Assembly: GCA_937902285.1 (NCBI GenBank)
Contig: CALGTB010000328.1
Coordinates: forward strand, 1 to 24,871
Length of the DNA stretch: 24,871 bases
Reading direction: 5' to 3'
From: an uncultured Actinomycetes bacterium
GTDB lineage: Bacteria > Actinomycetota > Actinomycetes > S36-B12
Below are positions 1 through 7,104 of the stretch, piece by piece. Under the pieces are notes generated by a model. That model was given only the letters and a program-made list of their open reading frames with translations, was not told where the DNA came from and did no database searches. Made by a program: the position numbers and the translations under genes. Position 1 is the first letter of the stretch. Each line of letters starts with the position of its first letter.

Positions 1-264
1 GAGCCGACCAACGACCTCGACGTGGAGACCCTCGGGTCGCTCGAGAACGCCCTGCTGGAGTTCCCCGGCTGCGCCGTCATCACCTCGCACGACCGCTGGT
101 TCCTCGACCGGATCGCGACCCACATCCTCGCCTACGAGGGCGACTCGCAGTGGTTCTGGTTCGAGGGCAACTTCGAGTCGTACGAGAAGAACAAGATCGA
201 GCGGCTGGGAGCCGATGCCGCCCGTCCGCACCGGGCGACCTACCGCAAGCTCACCCGCGACTAG
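1..264 (+). CDS. ettA: EttA, energy-dependent translational throttle ABC-F ATPase (3' end only)
   Basis: This is the last 87 codons of an ABC-F protein; the rest lies upstream of the window. The fragment opens inside Walker B with EPTNDLDVETL and continues through the switch-histidine segment VITSHDRWFLDRI, then the WFEGNFESYEKNK stretch and the C-terminal RATYRKLTR tail. The ABC-F family hydrolyses ATP on the ribosome; EttA binds the E site and gates entry into the elongation cycle according to the ADP/ATP ratio. The tail (LGADAARPHR..YRKLTR) matches EttA rather than the antibiotic-resistance ABC-F groups. It has no membrane domain, so it is cytosolic. The thioesterase starts 5 nt after the TAG stop, so the two are probably cotranscribed. 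Confidence 0.95.
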   Translation, partial: EPTNDLDVETLGSLENALLEFPGCAVITSHDRWFLDRIATHILAYEGDSQWFWFEGNFESYEKNKIERLGADAARPHRATYRKLTRD

Positions 265-269
265 ACCCG

Positions 270-686
270 ATGACCGACCACGATCCGGTCTTCCGGCTGC
301 AGGTCTACCGGCGCTTCAGCGACCTCGACCCGCTGGGCCACGTCAATAACGTCGTGTTCTACGACTACCTGCAGGAAGCCCGGGTGCAGCTGCTCCAGAA
401 GCTCGGCTTCATGCAGGTCGAGGGGTTCTCCCTCGTGGTCGTCAAGCAGGAGATGACCTACCGCAAGCCCCTCCTGCTGTCACCGGAGCCCATCACCATC
501 GAGTCGTGGGTCAACCACATCGGCAACTCCTCCTTCACGTTCCACTACCGGATCCACGATGAGGTCGGCGATCTTGCCGCCGTCGCGAGCACGGTGCTCG
601 CCGCGGTCGACCTGGCCACGGGACGGCCGGTTCGGCTGAACCCCGAGTTGCGGGCCGCACTGCTGGAACTGACAATCGACCGGTGA
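270..686 (+). CDS. Acyl-CoA thioesterase, 4HBT hotdog family
   Basis: A 138-residue single-domain hotdog protein. The signature FSDLDPLGHVNNVVFYDYL (residues 16-34) is the 4HBT active-site segment; Asp20 aligns with the catalytic aspartate of that family, followed by the GHVNN turn and the long central helix. The family hydrolyses acyl-CoA thioesters; the substrate cannot be read from the sequence. I chose the ATG at 270 because residue 1 then lies just before the first beta strand; an in-frame extension to 150 would run inside ettA and adds no recognisable sequence. The gene begins 5 nt after ettA and its TGA overlaps the next GTG by 4 nt (GTGA), so translation is probably coupled. It resembles the small thioesterase near ettA in mycobacteria (Rv2475c, from memory). 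Confidence 0.9.
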   Translation: MTDHDPVFRLQVYRRFSDLDPLGHVNNVVFYDYLQEARVQLLQKLGFMQVEGFSLVVVKQEMTYRKPLLLSPEPITIESWVNHIGNSSFTFHYRIHDEVGDLAAVASTVLAAVDLATGRPVRLNPELRAALLELTIDR

Positions 687-1324
687 CGACACTGGCGGAG
701 CCCGAGGCACGCGCTCTCGAGGGCTTCTGCCGACGGCAGCTGCGCTGGGACTCCCGGATGCCGGCGCGGGTGGTGACCACGCCCACGGCGCTGGGCGTCT
801 TCACGGCTCCTCCGCTCGGAGTGCTCGCGTTCGCCGCCGTGCCGGTCACCGACGTCGAGGAGCCGACCGACATCCTCGTGCAGCTGGCCGGCCTCGCGGA
901 CGCCCTGCGCGAGCCTCCGCTCGACCTCGGCGCCCTGACCCGGGCCATCGTCCCGCCGGGCCCGGCTCCGAGCCTGTCGCACCTGCCTCCCGCGGAGGGC
1001 TGGCAGATCCCCATGCACGCCGTCTCCGGCGATCTCGTTCCGGTGGTCGAGGCCGCGAGTCGGGAGTTCGCCACGCGTTCGTCCGGGCGCACTCCCTCCG
1101 AGCAGGAGGAGATCGCCGAGGAGATCTGGCGCCGGCCGTCGTTCGGGGGGCTTCCGCTGCGGTCGCTGCATGCAGCCCGCCAGCTCGGCATGCTCACCGG
1201 CGACATGGCGCGGGTGTCCGTCGCGACCTGCGGCCAGTGGAAGCGGCTGAGCACCGTGCGCGGGCAGGTGTTCTCGTACGCGACGGGTCCGGCAGCGCGG
1301 CTCGCCCTGCGGGTAGTGCGCTAG
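683..1324 (+). CDS. Conserved actinobacterial hypothetical protein
   Basis: A 213-residue protein of unknown function, probably cytosolic: no signal peptide or membrane segment is visible. It begins with a GTG overlapping the thioesterase stop, so it is almost certainly made from the ettA-thioesterase message. The composition is ordinary for the genome, with a compact N-terminal half (strands around TALGVFTAPPLGVLAFAAVP) and a helical, acidic segment around residues 130-155 (SEQEEIAEEIW). I recognise no catalytic motif. The position immediately after ettA and the thioesterase suggests it corresponds to the hypothetical protein at that site in M. tuberculosis (Rv2474c, from memory). Its TAG lies within the CTAG tetranucleotide that also supplies the stop of the convergent M20 gene. 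Confidence 0.8.
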   Translation: MTTLAEPEARALEGFCRRQLRWDSRMPARVVTTPTALGVFTAPPLGVLAFAAVPVTDVEEPTDILVQLAGLADALREPPLDLGALTRAIVPPGPAPSLSHLPPAEGWQIPMHAVSGDLVPVVEAASREFATRSSGRTPSEQEEIAEEIWRRPSFGGLPLRSLHAARQLGMLTGDMARVSVATCGQWKRLSTVRGQVFSYATGPAARLALRVVR

Positions 1325-2520
1325 GCGCGCAGCGACTCGAGCGCGCAGCCGGCCAGCAGCGCCGCAGCGACCGCTATCGCGCCCTCGTCGACGTCGAACG
1401 TCGCCGAATGAAGGTCCTGGTGGGGGTTGCCCGGACGGTGCGTGCCGAGTCGCACGTAGGTGCCGGGGATCTGCTCGGTGTACCAGGCGAACGAGTCGCC
1501 GCCGCGGGACTGGGGCGTGTCGGTGACGGAGCCCGCTCCGAAGAGCGAGGTCGCCACCCGTTCTACGACGGCCGTGGTGCGCTCGTCGTTGACCACCGGC
1601 GGCACCCCGCGCGTGTACGCGAGCGCCCACTCCGGCGCCGCGCCGCCGTCGGCGGCCAGGATGTCGCCGAGGGCGGCGCGCATGAGCGCCTCGCCCTCGA
1701 GCCAGGCATCGCGGTCGGGCGTGCGGAACGAGCCGCGCAGCAGCGCTGTGGCGGGGATGACATTGGCCGCCGCTCCGCTGTGCACCGCACCGAACACCAG
1801 GGTCACGTCGCGCTGGGTGCGGGACTGCACCACCTCGGCGAGCCGATCTGCGACGCGCCCGGTCCACCTCACGAGGTCGACGGTCAGTCCGGGGCGTGCC
1901 GTGTGTCCGCCCGGCCCCGTGAGCGTGATCTCGAACATGTCGGCGGCCGACGTGAGCGGGCCGCTGCGCAGCCCGAGGCTCCCGACGTCCGTCTTCGGGT
2001 CGCAGTGCACGCCGAAGATCTCCCGTACGCCGCCGAGCCAGCCGTCGGCGATGACGTCGACGGCTCCTCCGGGCACGACCTCCTCGGAGGGCTCGAAGAC
2101 GAGTCGGACCGTCCCGGCCTGCGGCTCCGCGGCGCGCGCCTCGAGCAGCAGGAGCCCGGCACCGAGCACGGCGGCCGTGTGCACGTCGTGGCCGCAGGCG
2201 TGTGCGATGCCGCCATGCCGTGAGCGGTACGGGGTGTCGGTGCGGTCGTCCATGGCCAGGGCGTCGATGTCGGCGCGGATGGCGACGATCGGACCGGCCG
2301 CCGATCGCCCCGGGTCGTCGGGATCCATCGCGATGTCGCAGACCAGCCCCGTGCCCGTCGAGAGGACGACCGGCGCGAGTCCCTCGACCATCAGTCGCTC
2401 GACGAGCATCTCCGTCGTCACGTGCTCCGCGCCCGACAGCTCGGGCTGGGAGTGGAGCACGCGCCTCAGCGCGACGAGCTCGTGCTCGTGCGAGGCAGCC
2501 AGTGAGGTGAGGTCGGGCAC
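1321..2520 (-). CDS. M20-family amidohydrolase (zinc aminoacylase/hippurate-hydrolase type)
   Basis: A 399-residue cytosolic metallo-amidohydrolase of the M20D subgroup, which removes acyl groups from N-acyl amino acids or related amides. The metal-binding landmarks are in order: ACGHDVHTA (Cys109, His111), FEPSEE (Glu146-Glu147), GVHCDP (His172), the dimerisation-domain motif GPGGHTARPG near 202-211, VHSGAAANVIP and a late His in DLHSATFDVDEG. The GTG at 2520 is preferred: it follows the GH13 stop after one base (TAG-C-GTG), whereas the next upstream GTG at 2553 would lie inside GH13. No Shine-Dalgarno is visible, so it probably depends on coupling as the last gene of the six-gene operon. 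It ends in a CTAG shared with the opposing gene. Actual substrate unknown. Confidence 0.88.
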   Translation of the reverse strand: MPDLTSLAASHEHELVALRRVLHSQPELSGAEHVTTEMLVERLMVEGLAPVVLSTGTGLVCDIAMDPDDPGRSAAGPIVAIRADIDALAMDDRTDTPYRSRHGGIAHACGHDVHTAAVLGAGLLLLEARAAEPQAGTVRLVFEPSEEVVPGGAVDVIADGWLGGVREIFGVHCDPKTDVGSLGLRSGPLTSAADMFEITLTGPGGHTARPGLTVDLVRWTGRVADRLAEVVQSRTQRDVTLVFGAVHSGAAANVIPATALLRGSFRTPDRDAWLEGEALMRAALGDILAADGGAAPEWALAYTRGVPPVVNDERTTAVVERVATSLFGAGSVTDTPQSRGGDSFAWYTEQIPGTYVRLGTHRPGNPHQDLHSATFDVDEGAIAVAAALLAGCALESLRA

Positions 2521-2521
2521 G

Positions 2522-4219
2522 CTATCCGCGCAGCCAGGCCGCGGTCTCGGCACCCAGTGCGATGAACGAGCCGCCCTCGTCGATGCTCATCACGGCCACG
2601 TCGTCGCCCGACGACACCAGCACCTCGGTGCCCCAGTGCGCCGGCAGGCGGACCACGCCGTCGGTGAGGTTGAGCACGGCGACCACCGAGCTGCCATCAG
2701 GAGAGGTGCGTCGGATGACGAGGACGTCACCGTCGTGGTCGAGCCACTCCAGGGGTCCCTCGCCCAGTGCCGGCTCGGCCCGGCGCAGGGCCAGGGCCTG
2801 CCGGTACATCTCCCACGTCGAGCCGTCGACCCCGCGCTCGCGCTCGACAGACAGGTCGGCCCACACCGGAGGCTGGGGCAGCCACGACTCGGAGCCAGGG
2901 CCGAATCCGTACGAGGGGGAGTCGCCCGACCACGGGATGGGGACCCGGCATCCGTCGCGGGTGCCGTCGGTGCCGCCGCTGCGATGCCAGGCGGGATCCT
3001 GGCGGGCCTCGGGGGGCAGGTCGGTGACCTCGGGCAGTCCGAGCTCCTCGCCCTGGTAGAGGTACATCGAGCCCGGCAGCGCCAGGGTGAACACGGTGGC
3101 CGCTCGGGCCCGGCGGAGCCCGCGCTCGAGATCGCGCTCGCCGTCGGCGCCGACGGGGGCCATGCGGGTGCGGTGCCGGATGACGTCGTGGTTGGAGAGC
3201 ACCCAGGTGGGCGGAGCGCCGACCCGGGCGTGGTTCGCGATGGTCTCGTCGATCGACGAGCGCATCGCGGATGCGTCCCAGCCCGCCTCGAGGTAGCTGA
3301 AGTTGAACGACGTGTGCAGCTCATCCGGACGCTGGTAGCGGGCCAGCCGCTCGGCATTGGGCACCCACGTCTCTCCGCAGAAGACCCGCGGAGGGTCGTA
3401 CTCGTCGGCGACAGCCCGCCACTCGCGGTAGATGTCGTGCACGCCGTCCTGGTCCCAGAACGGCGCGTGCGCGACGTCCTCGTCGAACATCGGGGGCGTG
3501 GCGTCGTCGGTGTCCTCCGGGTAGTCGAAGTCGGGCAGGCCCTCCTCCTTCACGAGGCCATGCGCCACGTCGATGCGGAAGCCGTCGATGCCGCGGTCGA
3601 ACCAGAAGCGCAGGGTGCTGATGAACTCCTCGTGCACGTCGGCGTTCTGCCAGTTCACGTCGGGCTGCGTGGTGTCGAAGATGTGCAGGTACCAGTAGCC
3701 GGTGGGGTCGCCGTCGGCCGTGCGGATCCGTGACCAGCCACGGCCGTGGAACACGCTCCGCCAGTTGTTGGGCGGGGTCTCCCGGTCCGCACCCGTGCCC
3801 TCGCGCACCACGTAGCGGTCCCAGGCCGGGGACCCGGGCTCGGACTCGAGCAGTTCCTTGAACCATCGGTGCTCGCTGCTCGTGTGGTTGGGGACGATGT
3901 CCATGAGGATGCGGATGCCGCGCTCGTGCGCCTGGGCGATGAGGACGTCGACGTCGGCGAGCGTGCCGAGCCGCTCGTCGATCGACCGGTAGTCGGCCAC
4001 GTCGTAGCCGCCATCGTGGAGCGGCGACGTGTAGAAGGGCGAGATCCAGATCGCATCGACCCCGAGGTCGGCCAGGTAGTCCAGCCGCGTGATGAGACCG
4101 GGGATGTCGCCCATCCCGTCGCCGTCGCTGTCGGCGAACGACCGCGGATAGACCTGGTAGACGACGGCGTGCCGCCACCAGGTGGCGTCGTCCATGCTCG
4201 GCCGGGCAGTGCTGGTCAC
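2522..4219 (-). CDS. aglA: GH13 alpha-glucosidase (oligo-1,6-glucosidase-like)
   Basis: A 565-residue intracellular glycoside hydrolase of family 13, releasing glucose from maltodextrins, isomaltose-type or trehalose-type alpha-glucosides. The conserved regions are in order: VYQVYPRSFADSDGDGMGDI (20-39), DIVPNH (107-112), GFRIDVAHG with nucleophile Asp217, CGETWV with acid/base Glu283, and LSNHD with the transition-state stabiliser Asp345. The C-terminal beta domain contains VVAVLNLTDG. Length and motif spelling fit the GH13 alpha-glucosidases of actinobacteria. The start is a GTG one base after the glbO stop (TGA-C-GTG); an ATG at 4195 is the alternative. The glbO-aglA adjacency is also found in mycobacteria (Rv2470/Rv2471, from memory). 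Which glucoside is preferred is not deducible. Confidence 0.92.
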   Translation of the reverse strand: MTSTARPSMDDATWWRHAVVYQVYPRSFADSDGDGMGDIPGLITRLDYLADLGVDAIWISPFYTSPLHDGGYDVADYRSIDERLGTLADVDVLIAQAHERGIRILMDIVPNHTSSEHRWFKELLESEPGSPAWDRYVVREGTGADRETPPNNWRSVFHGRGWSRIRTADGDPTGYWYLHIFDTTQPDVNWQNADVHEEFISTLRFWFDRGIDGFRIDVAHGLVKEEGLPDFDYPEDTDDATPPMFDEDVAHAPFWDQDGVHDIYREWRAVADEYDPPRVFCGETWVPNAERLARYQRPDELHTSFNFSYLEAGWDASAMRSSIDETIANHARVGAPPTWVLSNHDVIRHRTRMAPVGADGERDLERGLRRARAATVFTLALPGSMYLYQGEELGLPEVTDLPPEARQDPAWHRSGGTDGTRDGCRVPIPWSGDSPSYGFGPGSESWLPQPPVWADLSVERERGVDGSTWEMYRQALALRRAEPALGEGPLEWLDHDGDVLVIRRTSPDGSSVVAVLNLTDGVVRLPAHWGTEVLVSSGDDVAVMSIDEGGSFIALGAETAAWLRG

Positions 4220-4220
4220 G

Positions 4221-4658
4221 TCAGATCTCCGTCACGTCGATGACACGCTCACCGGGGATCGCGTCGGGGATGTTCTGCATCGCGAAGGCGGCGCCGAGCA
4301 GATACTGCCAGAGCACGGACTCGGCCTCGGCGGGCATGTCCTGCTCACTGAGGGCCTCGCGCATGAGGGCGAGCCATCGGTCGCGGGCAGCCGTGTCGAT
4401 GGGGAAGGGCATGTGCCGCATGCGCAGCGCAGGATGCCCCCGCTCCTCGCTGTAGGTGCCGGGGCCACCCCAGTACTGCTGGAGGAACAGGTTGAGGCGC
4501 CGCTCGGCGGGCGCGAGGTCGCCGAGCGGGTACATGGGCCGCAGCAGGGGGTCGTCGGCCACGCGCACGTAGAACGCCCGCACGAGGCTCTCGAAGAACG
4601 GTGCCCCGCCGAACAGCTCGTAGGGGGTCAGGACGGTGTTGCCCGCGTCGTCGGTCAC
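4221..4658 (-). CDS. glbO: Truncated haemoglobin, group II (trHbO)
   Basis: A 145-residue two-over-two globin binding haem and O2 or NO-type ligands. The group II landmarks are present: Tyr30 (B10, in VRAFY), Tyr43 (CD1, in PMYP), the motif QYWGGPGTYSEERGHP (61-76), proximal His82 (F8, in LRMRH) and Trp95 (G8, in RDRWL). This is the actinobacterial GlbO set; in M. tuberculosis the homologue is associated with respiration at low oxygen. The GTG at 4658 overlaps the SDR stop by 4 nt and gives the normal family length; further upstream the frame runs through the SDR gene with no globin sequence. It sits in the middle of the POP-to-M20 operon, immediately ahead of the alpha-glucosidase. Confidence 0.94.
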   Translation of the reverse strand: MTDDAGNTVLTPYELFGGAPFFESLVRAFYVRVADDPLLRPMYPLGDLAPAERRLNLFLQQYWGGPGTYSEERGHPALRMRHMPFPIDTAARDRWLALMREALSEQDMPAEAESVLWQYLLGAAFAMQNIPDAIPGERVIDVTEI

Positions 4659-6145
4659 GCTGCGATTGTCTCGGATGCGGGTCGCGCAGTCTCGGCACGC
4701 TGGACGATGTGACGGATCATCGGCGGGAAGACGAAGGCGTGGAAGGGCGCCACGGCCCACCAGTAGGCGTGCCCGGCCAGGCCGCGGGGGAAGAACACCG
4801 CGCGCTGGTGCAGCACGGAGCCGGCGCCGTCGGGCTCGACCGAGAACTCGAGCCACGCCAGTCCGGGGTTCTTCATCTCGGCCCGCAGGCGGAGGAGCCG
4901 AGGCGGGATGCGGTCCTCCACGCGCCAGAAGTCGACGACGTCGCCGATGGCCAGGTGGTCGGGGTCGCGCCGGCCCCGCCGCATGCCGACACCTCCGACG
5001 AGCCGGTCGAGGAGGCCGCGGACCTCCCACAGGAAGCCGGCGGAGTACCAGCCGTTCTCGCCTCCGATGCGCTCGACCGCCGCCCACAGCTGCTCGGGCG
5101 GTGCCGTGCAGTGCCGTTCGCGCACGTCCTCGTAGAGCGAGCCGCCGGACCACTGGGGGTCGCTGGGCAGTGGGTCGCTGGGGGCGCCGGGGACCGAGGC
5201 TCCGGTCCACCGGGTCGCCACCTCCGCGTCCCTGATGCGGCTGAGGGCCAGGCGCACGGCCTCGTCGAAGGTGACCAGGCCGCCGTCGGGGTCGGGGATC
5301 CATCGGGCCACATCGTGCTCGTGGCAGACGGAGGGGTGTCGCAGCGACTGCACGAGCGGCCGGGCGATGGCACGCGGCACCGGTGTCACCACGTTGACCC
5401 AGTGGCTGGACAGGCCGGGAGTCAGCATGTTGATCGGCAGGATGACGCGAGGGCGCAGGCCCGCCACGCGCGCGTAGCGCTGCATCATCTCCTGGTAGGT
5501 GAGCACCTCGGGCCCCCCGATCTCCAGGACCCGGCTGACCTCAGGGGGAAGGTCGACGGCAGCCACCAGGTAGCGCAGCACGTCGCGGATCGCGATCGGC
5601 TGCGTCTTCATGCGGACCCAGCGCGGGGTGATCATCGCGGGAAGCCGCTCGGTCAGGTAGCGGAGCATCTCGAACGAGGCCGATCCGGATCCGATGATGA
5701 CGGCCGCCCGGAACTCGACCGTGGGGACGCCGGACGAGCGCAGCACGGCCCCTACCTCGACCCGCGAGCGCATGTGGGGCGACATCTGGGCGGCGGGGAT
5801 CTCCGGGGCCAGTCCGCCGAGGTAGACGATGCGCTGGACGCCCGCAGCCGCGGCCGCGTCGGCGAAGACCTGGGCCATCGCGCGCTCGGACTCCTCGAGC
5901 CCCGCGCCCTCCTGGATGGAGTGGAGCAGGTAGTAGGAGACGTCGATGCCGGCCATCGCCTCACGCATCGATCCCGGGTCGGTCGCATCGCCGGCGACGA
6001 CGTCGACGTCATCGAACCATGGACGGTCGCGCAGGCGCTCGGGATGCCGGGCCAGCACGCGCACCCGGTGACCGCGAGCGAGGAGCTGGGGGACGAGCCG
6101 TCCGCCGACGTAGCCGGTGGCACCGGTCACCAGGCAGGTGCTCAC
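4655..6145 (-). CDS. SDR-family NAD(P)-binding protein fused to a DUF2867 domain
   Basis: A 496-residue two-domain protein. Residues 1 to about 300 are an atypical SDR/NmrA-like Rossmann domain: TGATGYVGGRL (7-17) binds the dinucleotide, followed by VVAGDATDPGSM, YYLLHSI and YLGGLAP, but there is no canonical YxxxK dehydrogenase pair, so it may sense NAD(P) rather than reduce a substrate. Residues from about 330 to 480 are a DUF2867 domain (WAAVERIGGENGWY, RAEMKNPGLAWLEFSV, HQRAVFFPRGLAGHAYWWA). That composite is common in actinobacteria and proteobacteria, but its biochemical role is undefined. The GTG overlaps the MscS stop by 4 nt and the TGA overlaps the glbO start by 4 nt, placing it inside the coupled operon. 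Cytosolic or membrane-peripheral. Confidence 0.88.
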   Translation of the reverse strand: MSTCLVTGATGYVGGRLVPQLLARGHRVRVLARHPERLRDRPWFDDVDVVAGDATDPGSMREAMAGIDVSYYLLHSIQEGAGLEESERAMAQVFADAAAAAGVQRIVYLGGLAPEIPAAQMSPHMRSRVEVGAVLRSSGVPTVEFRAAVIIGSGSASFEMLRYLTERLPAMITPRWVRMKTQPIAIRDVLRYLVAAVDLPPEVSRVLEIGGPEVLTYQEMMQRYARVAGLRPRVILPINMLTPGLSSHWVNVVTPVPRAIARPLVQSLRHPSVCHEHDVARWIPDPDGGLVTFDEAVRLALSRIRDAEVATRWTGASVPGAPSDPLPSDPQWSGGSLYEDVRERHCTAPPEQLWAAVERIGGENGWYSAGFLWEVRGLLDRLVGGVGMRRGRRDPDHLAIGDVVDFWRVEDRIPPRLLRLRAEMKNPGLAWLEFSVEPDGAGSVLHQRAVFFPRGLAGHAYWWAVAPFHAFVFPPMIRHIVQRAETARPASETIAA

Positions 6146-7104
6146 GGGCCGGTCTTCGGCGGCGTCTGGGTGCCGGGCATGTTCGGCAGCGGTCGCACGA
6201 GGACCGGGACGACGATGCCGGCGCGGTCGAAGGCCAGCTTCATGCGCTCGCGGATGGTGCGGGCGACGCTGATCTGCTTCTCGGGCGCGGCCTTGGCGGT
6301 GATGCGGATGATGACGGCCTCCCCGGACATCGACTCCACGCCCGCGAAGGACGGGCGTCCGAGCAGCAGGTCGTCGTAGTCGGGATCCTCATCCATGTCG
6401 ACGGCCACCCGCTCGACGATCTCACGGACGCGGTCGAGGTTCTCGTTGTAGGCGATCGGGATGTCGACGACGGCGAGGGTCCAGCCCTGCGACCGATTGG
6501 CCACCCGGAGGATCTCGCCGTTGCGCACGTACCAGACGACTCCCGAGAGGTCGCGCAGCCGGGTGTAGCGCAGAGCCACCTCCTCGACGGTGCCGACCGC
6601 CTCGCCGACGTCGACGATGTCGCCGACGCCGTACTGGTCCTCGATGATCAGGAAGATGCCGGACAGGTAGTCCTTGACGAGGGTCTGGGCACCGAAGCCC
6701 AGGGCGACACCGATCACTCCCGCGCTGGCGAGCAGCGGGGCGACGTTGACGCCGAGGAGGGGCAGGATCATGAGCACGGCGACGGTCCAGACCGTGATCG
6801 CGATGACACTGCGCAGCAGGGTGCCGATGGCCGCGGCCCGCTGCTCGGTGCGCTGGTTGAGCAGCAGGTCGGACAGCTCGGCCGTGCGGGTGATCTGGCG
6901 CATCTGGGCCAGCCGCTCGCGCTTGGCACGCTCGGATGCGCGCGTCACGACCCGGTTGATGATGCGCTTGAGGACGAGCTGCACGACGAACGCGATGACG
7001 AGCACCCCGAGGATCTGCAGGGGAACACCGACGAGCCAGTCGCGCGCCTGCTGCCAGAACGCCTCGTCCTTGGCCTGCACCGCCGCCTGCGCGAGCGTGC
7101 CCAT
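6142..7104 (-). CDS. mscS: Small-conductance mechanosensitive channel, MscS family
   Basis: A 320-residue inner-membrane channel that opens when membrane tension rises and releases solutes on hypo-osmotic shock. Three hydrophobic helices are visible: about 24-46, 97-119 and the pore-lining TM3 at about 120-153, containing the Gly/Ala-rich ASAGVIGVALGFGAQTLVKDYLSG pattern (127-149 region). The soluble beta domain follows with QYGVGDIVDVG, GTVEEVALRYTRLRD and the conserved VPNG-like turn, here VRNGEI. The carboxy end (from about residue 220) is the alpha/beta MscS cage domain, with a proline-rich tail. The start ATG shares one base with the POP stop (TGATG), and the stop overlaps the SDR GTG. 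Its position among cytosolic enzymes suggests no specific partner. Confidence 0.9.
   Translation of the reverse strand: MGTLAQAAVQAKDEAFWQQARDWLVGVPLQILGVLVIAFVVQLVLKRIINRVVTRASERAKRERLAQMRQITRTAELSDLLLNQRTEQRAAAIGTLLRSVIAITVWTVAVLMILPLLGVNVAPLLASAGVIGVALGFGAQTLVKDYLSGIFLIIEDQYGVGDIVDVGEAVGTVEEVALRYTRLRDLSGVVWYVRNGEILRVANRSQGWTLAVVDIPIAYNENLDRVREIVERVAVDMDEDPDYDDLLLGRPSFAGVESMSGEAVIIRITAKAAPEKQISVARTIRERMKLAFDRAGIVVPVLVRPLPNMPGTQTPPKTGP

Noticed and set aside
1460..3733. A 757-codon open frame on the plus strand across the M20 and GH13 genes
   Set aside because: It is antisense to two genes with full catalytic motifs, has low-complexity Arg/Ser/Pro-rich translation, and reflects the scarcity of stop codons in GC-rich DNA.
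4221..5303. A long upstream extension of the globin gene
   Set aside because: The extra residues run in the wrong frame of the SDR gene and are unlike any globin; the GTG at 4658 gives normal length and a 4-nt overlap.
4601..6379. Plus-strand open frame over the SDR gene, and similar ones at 7182-8954 and 14538-15815
   Set aside because: All are antisense shadows of SDR, POP and pepN, with no recognisable motif.
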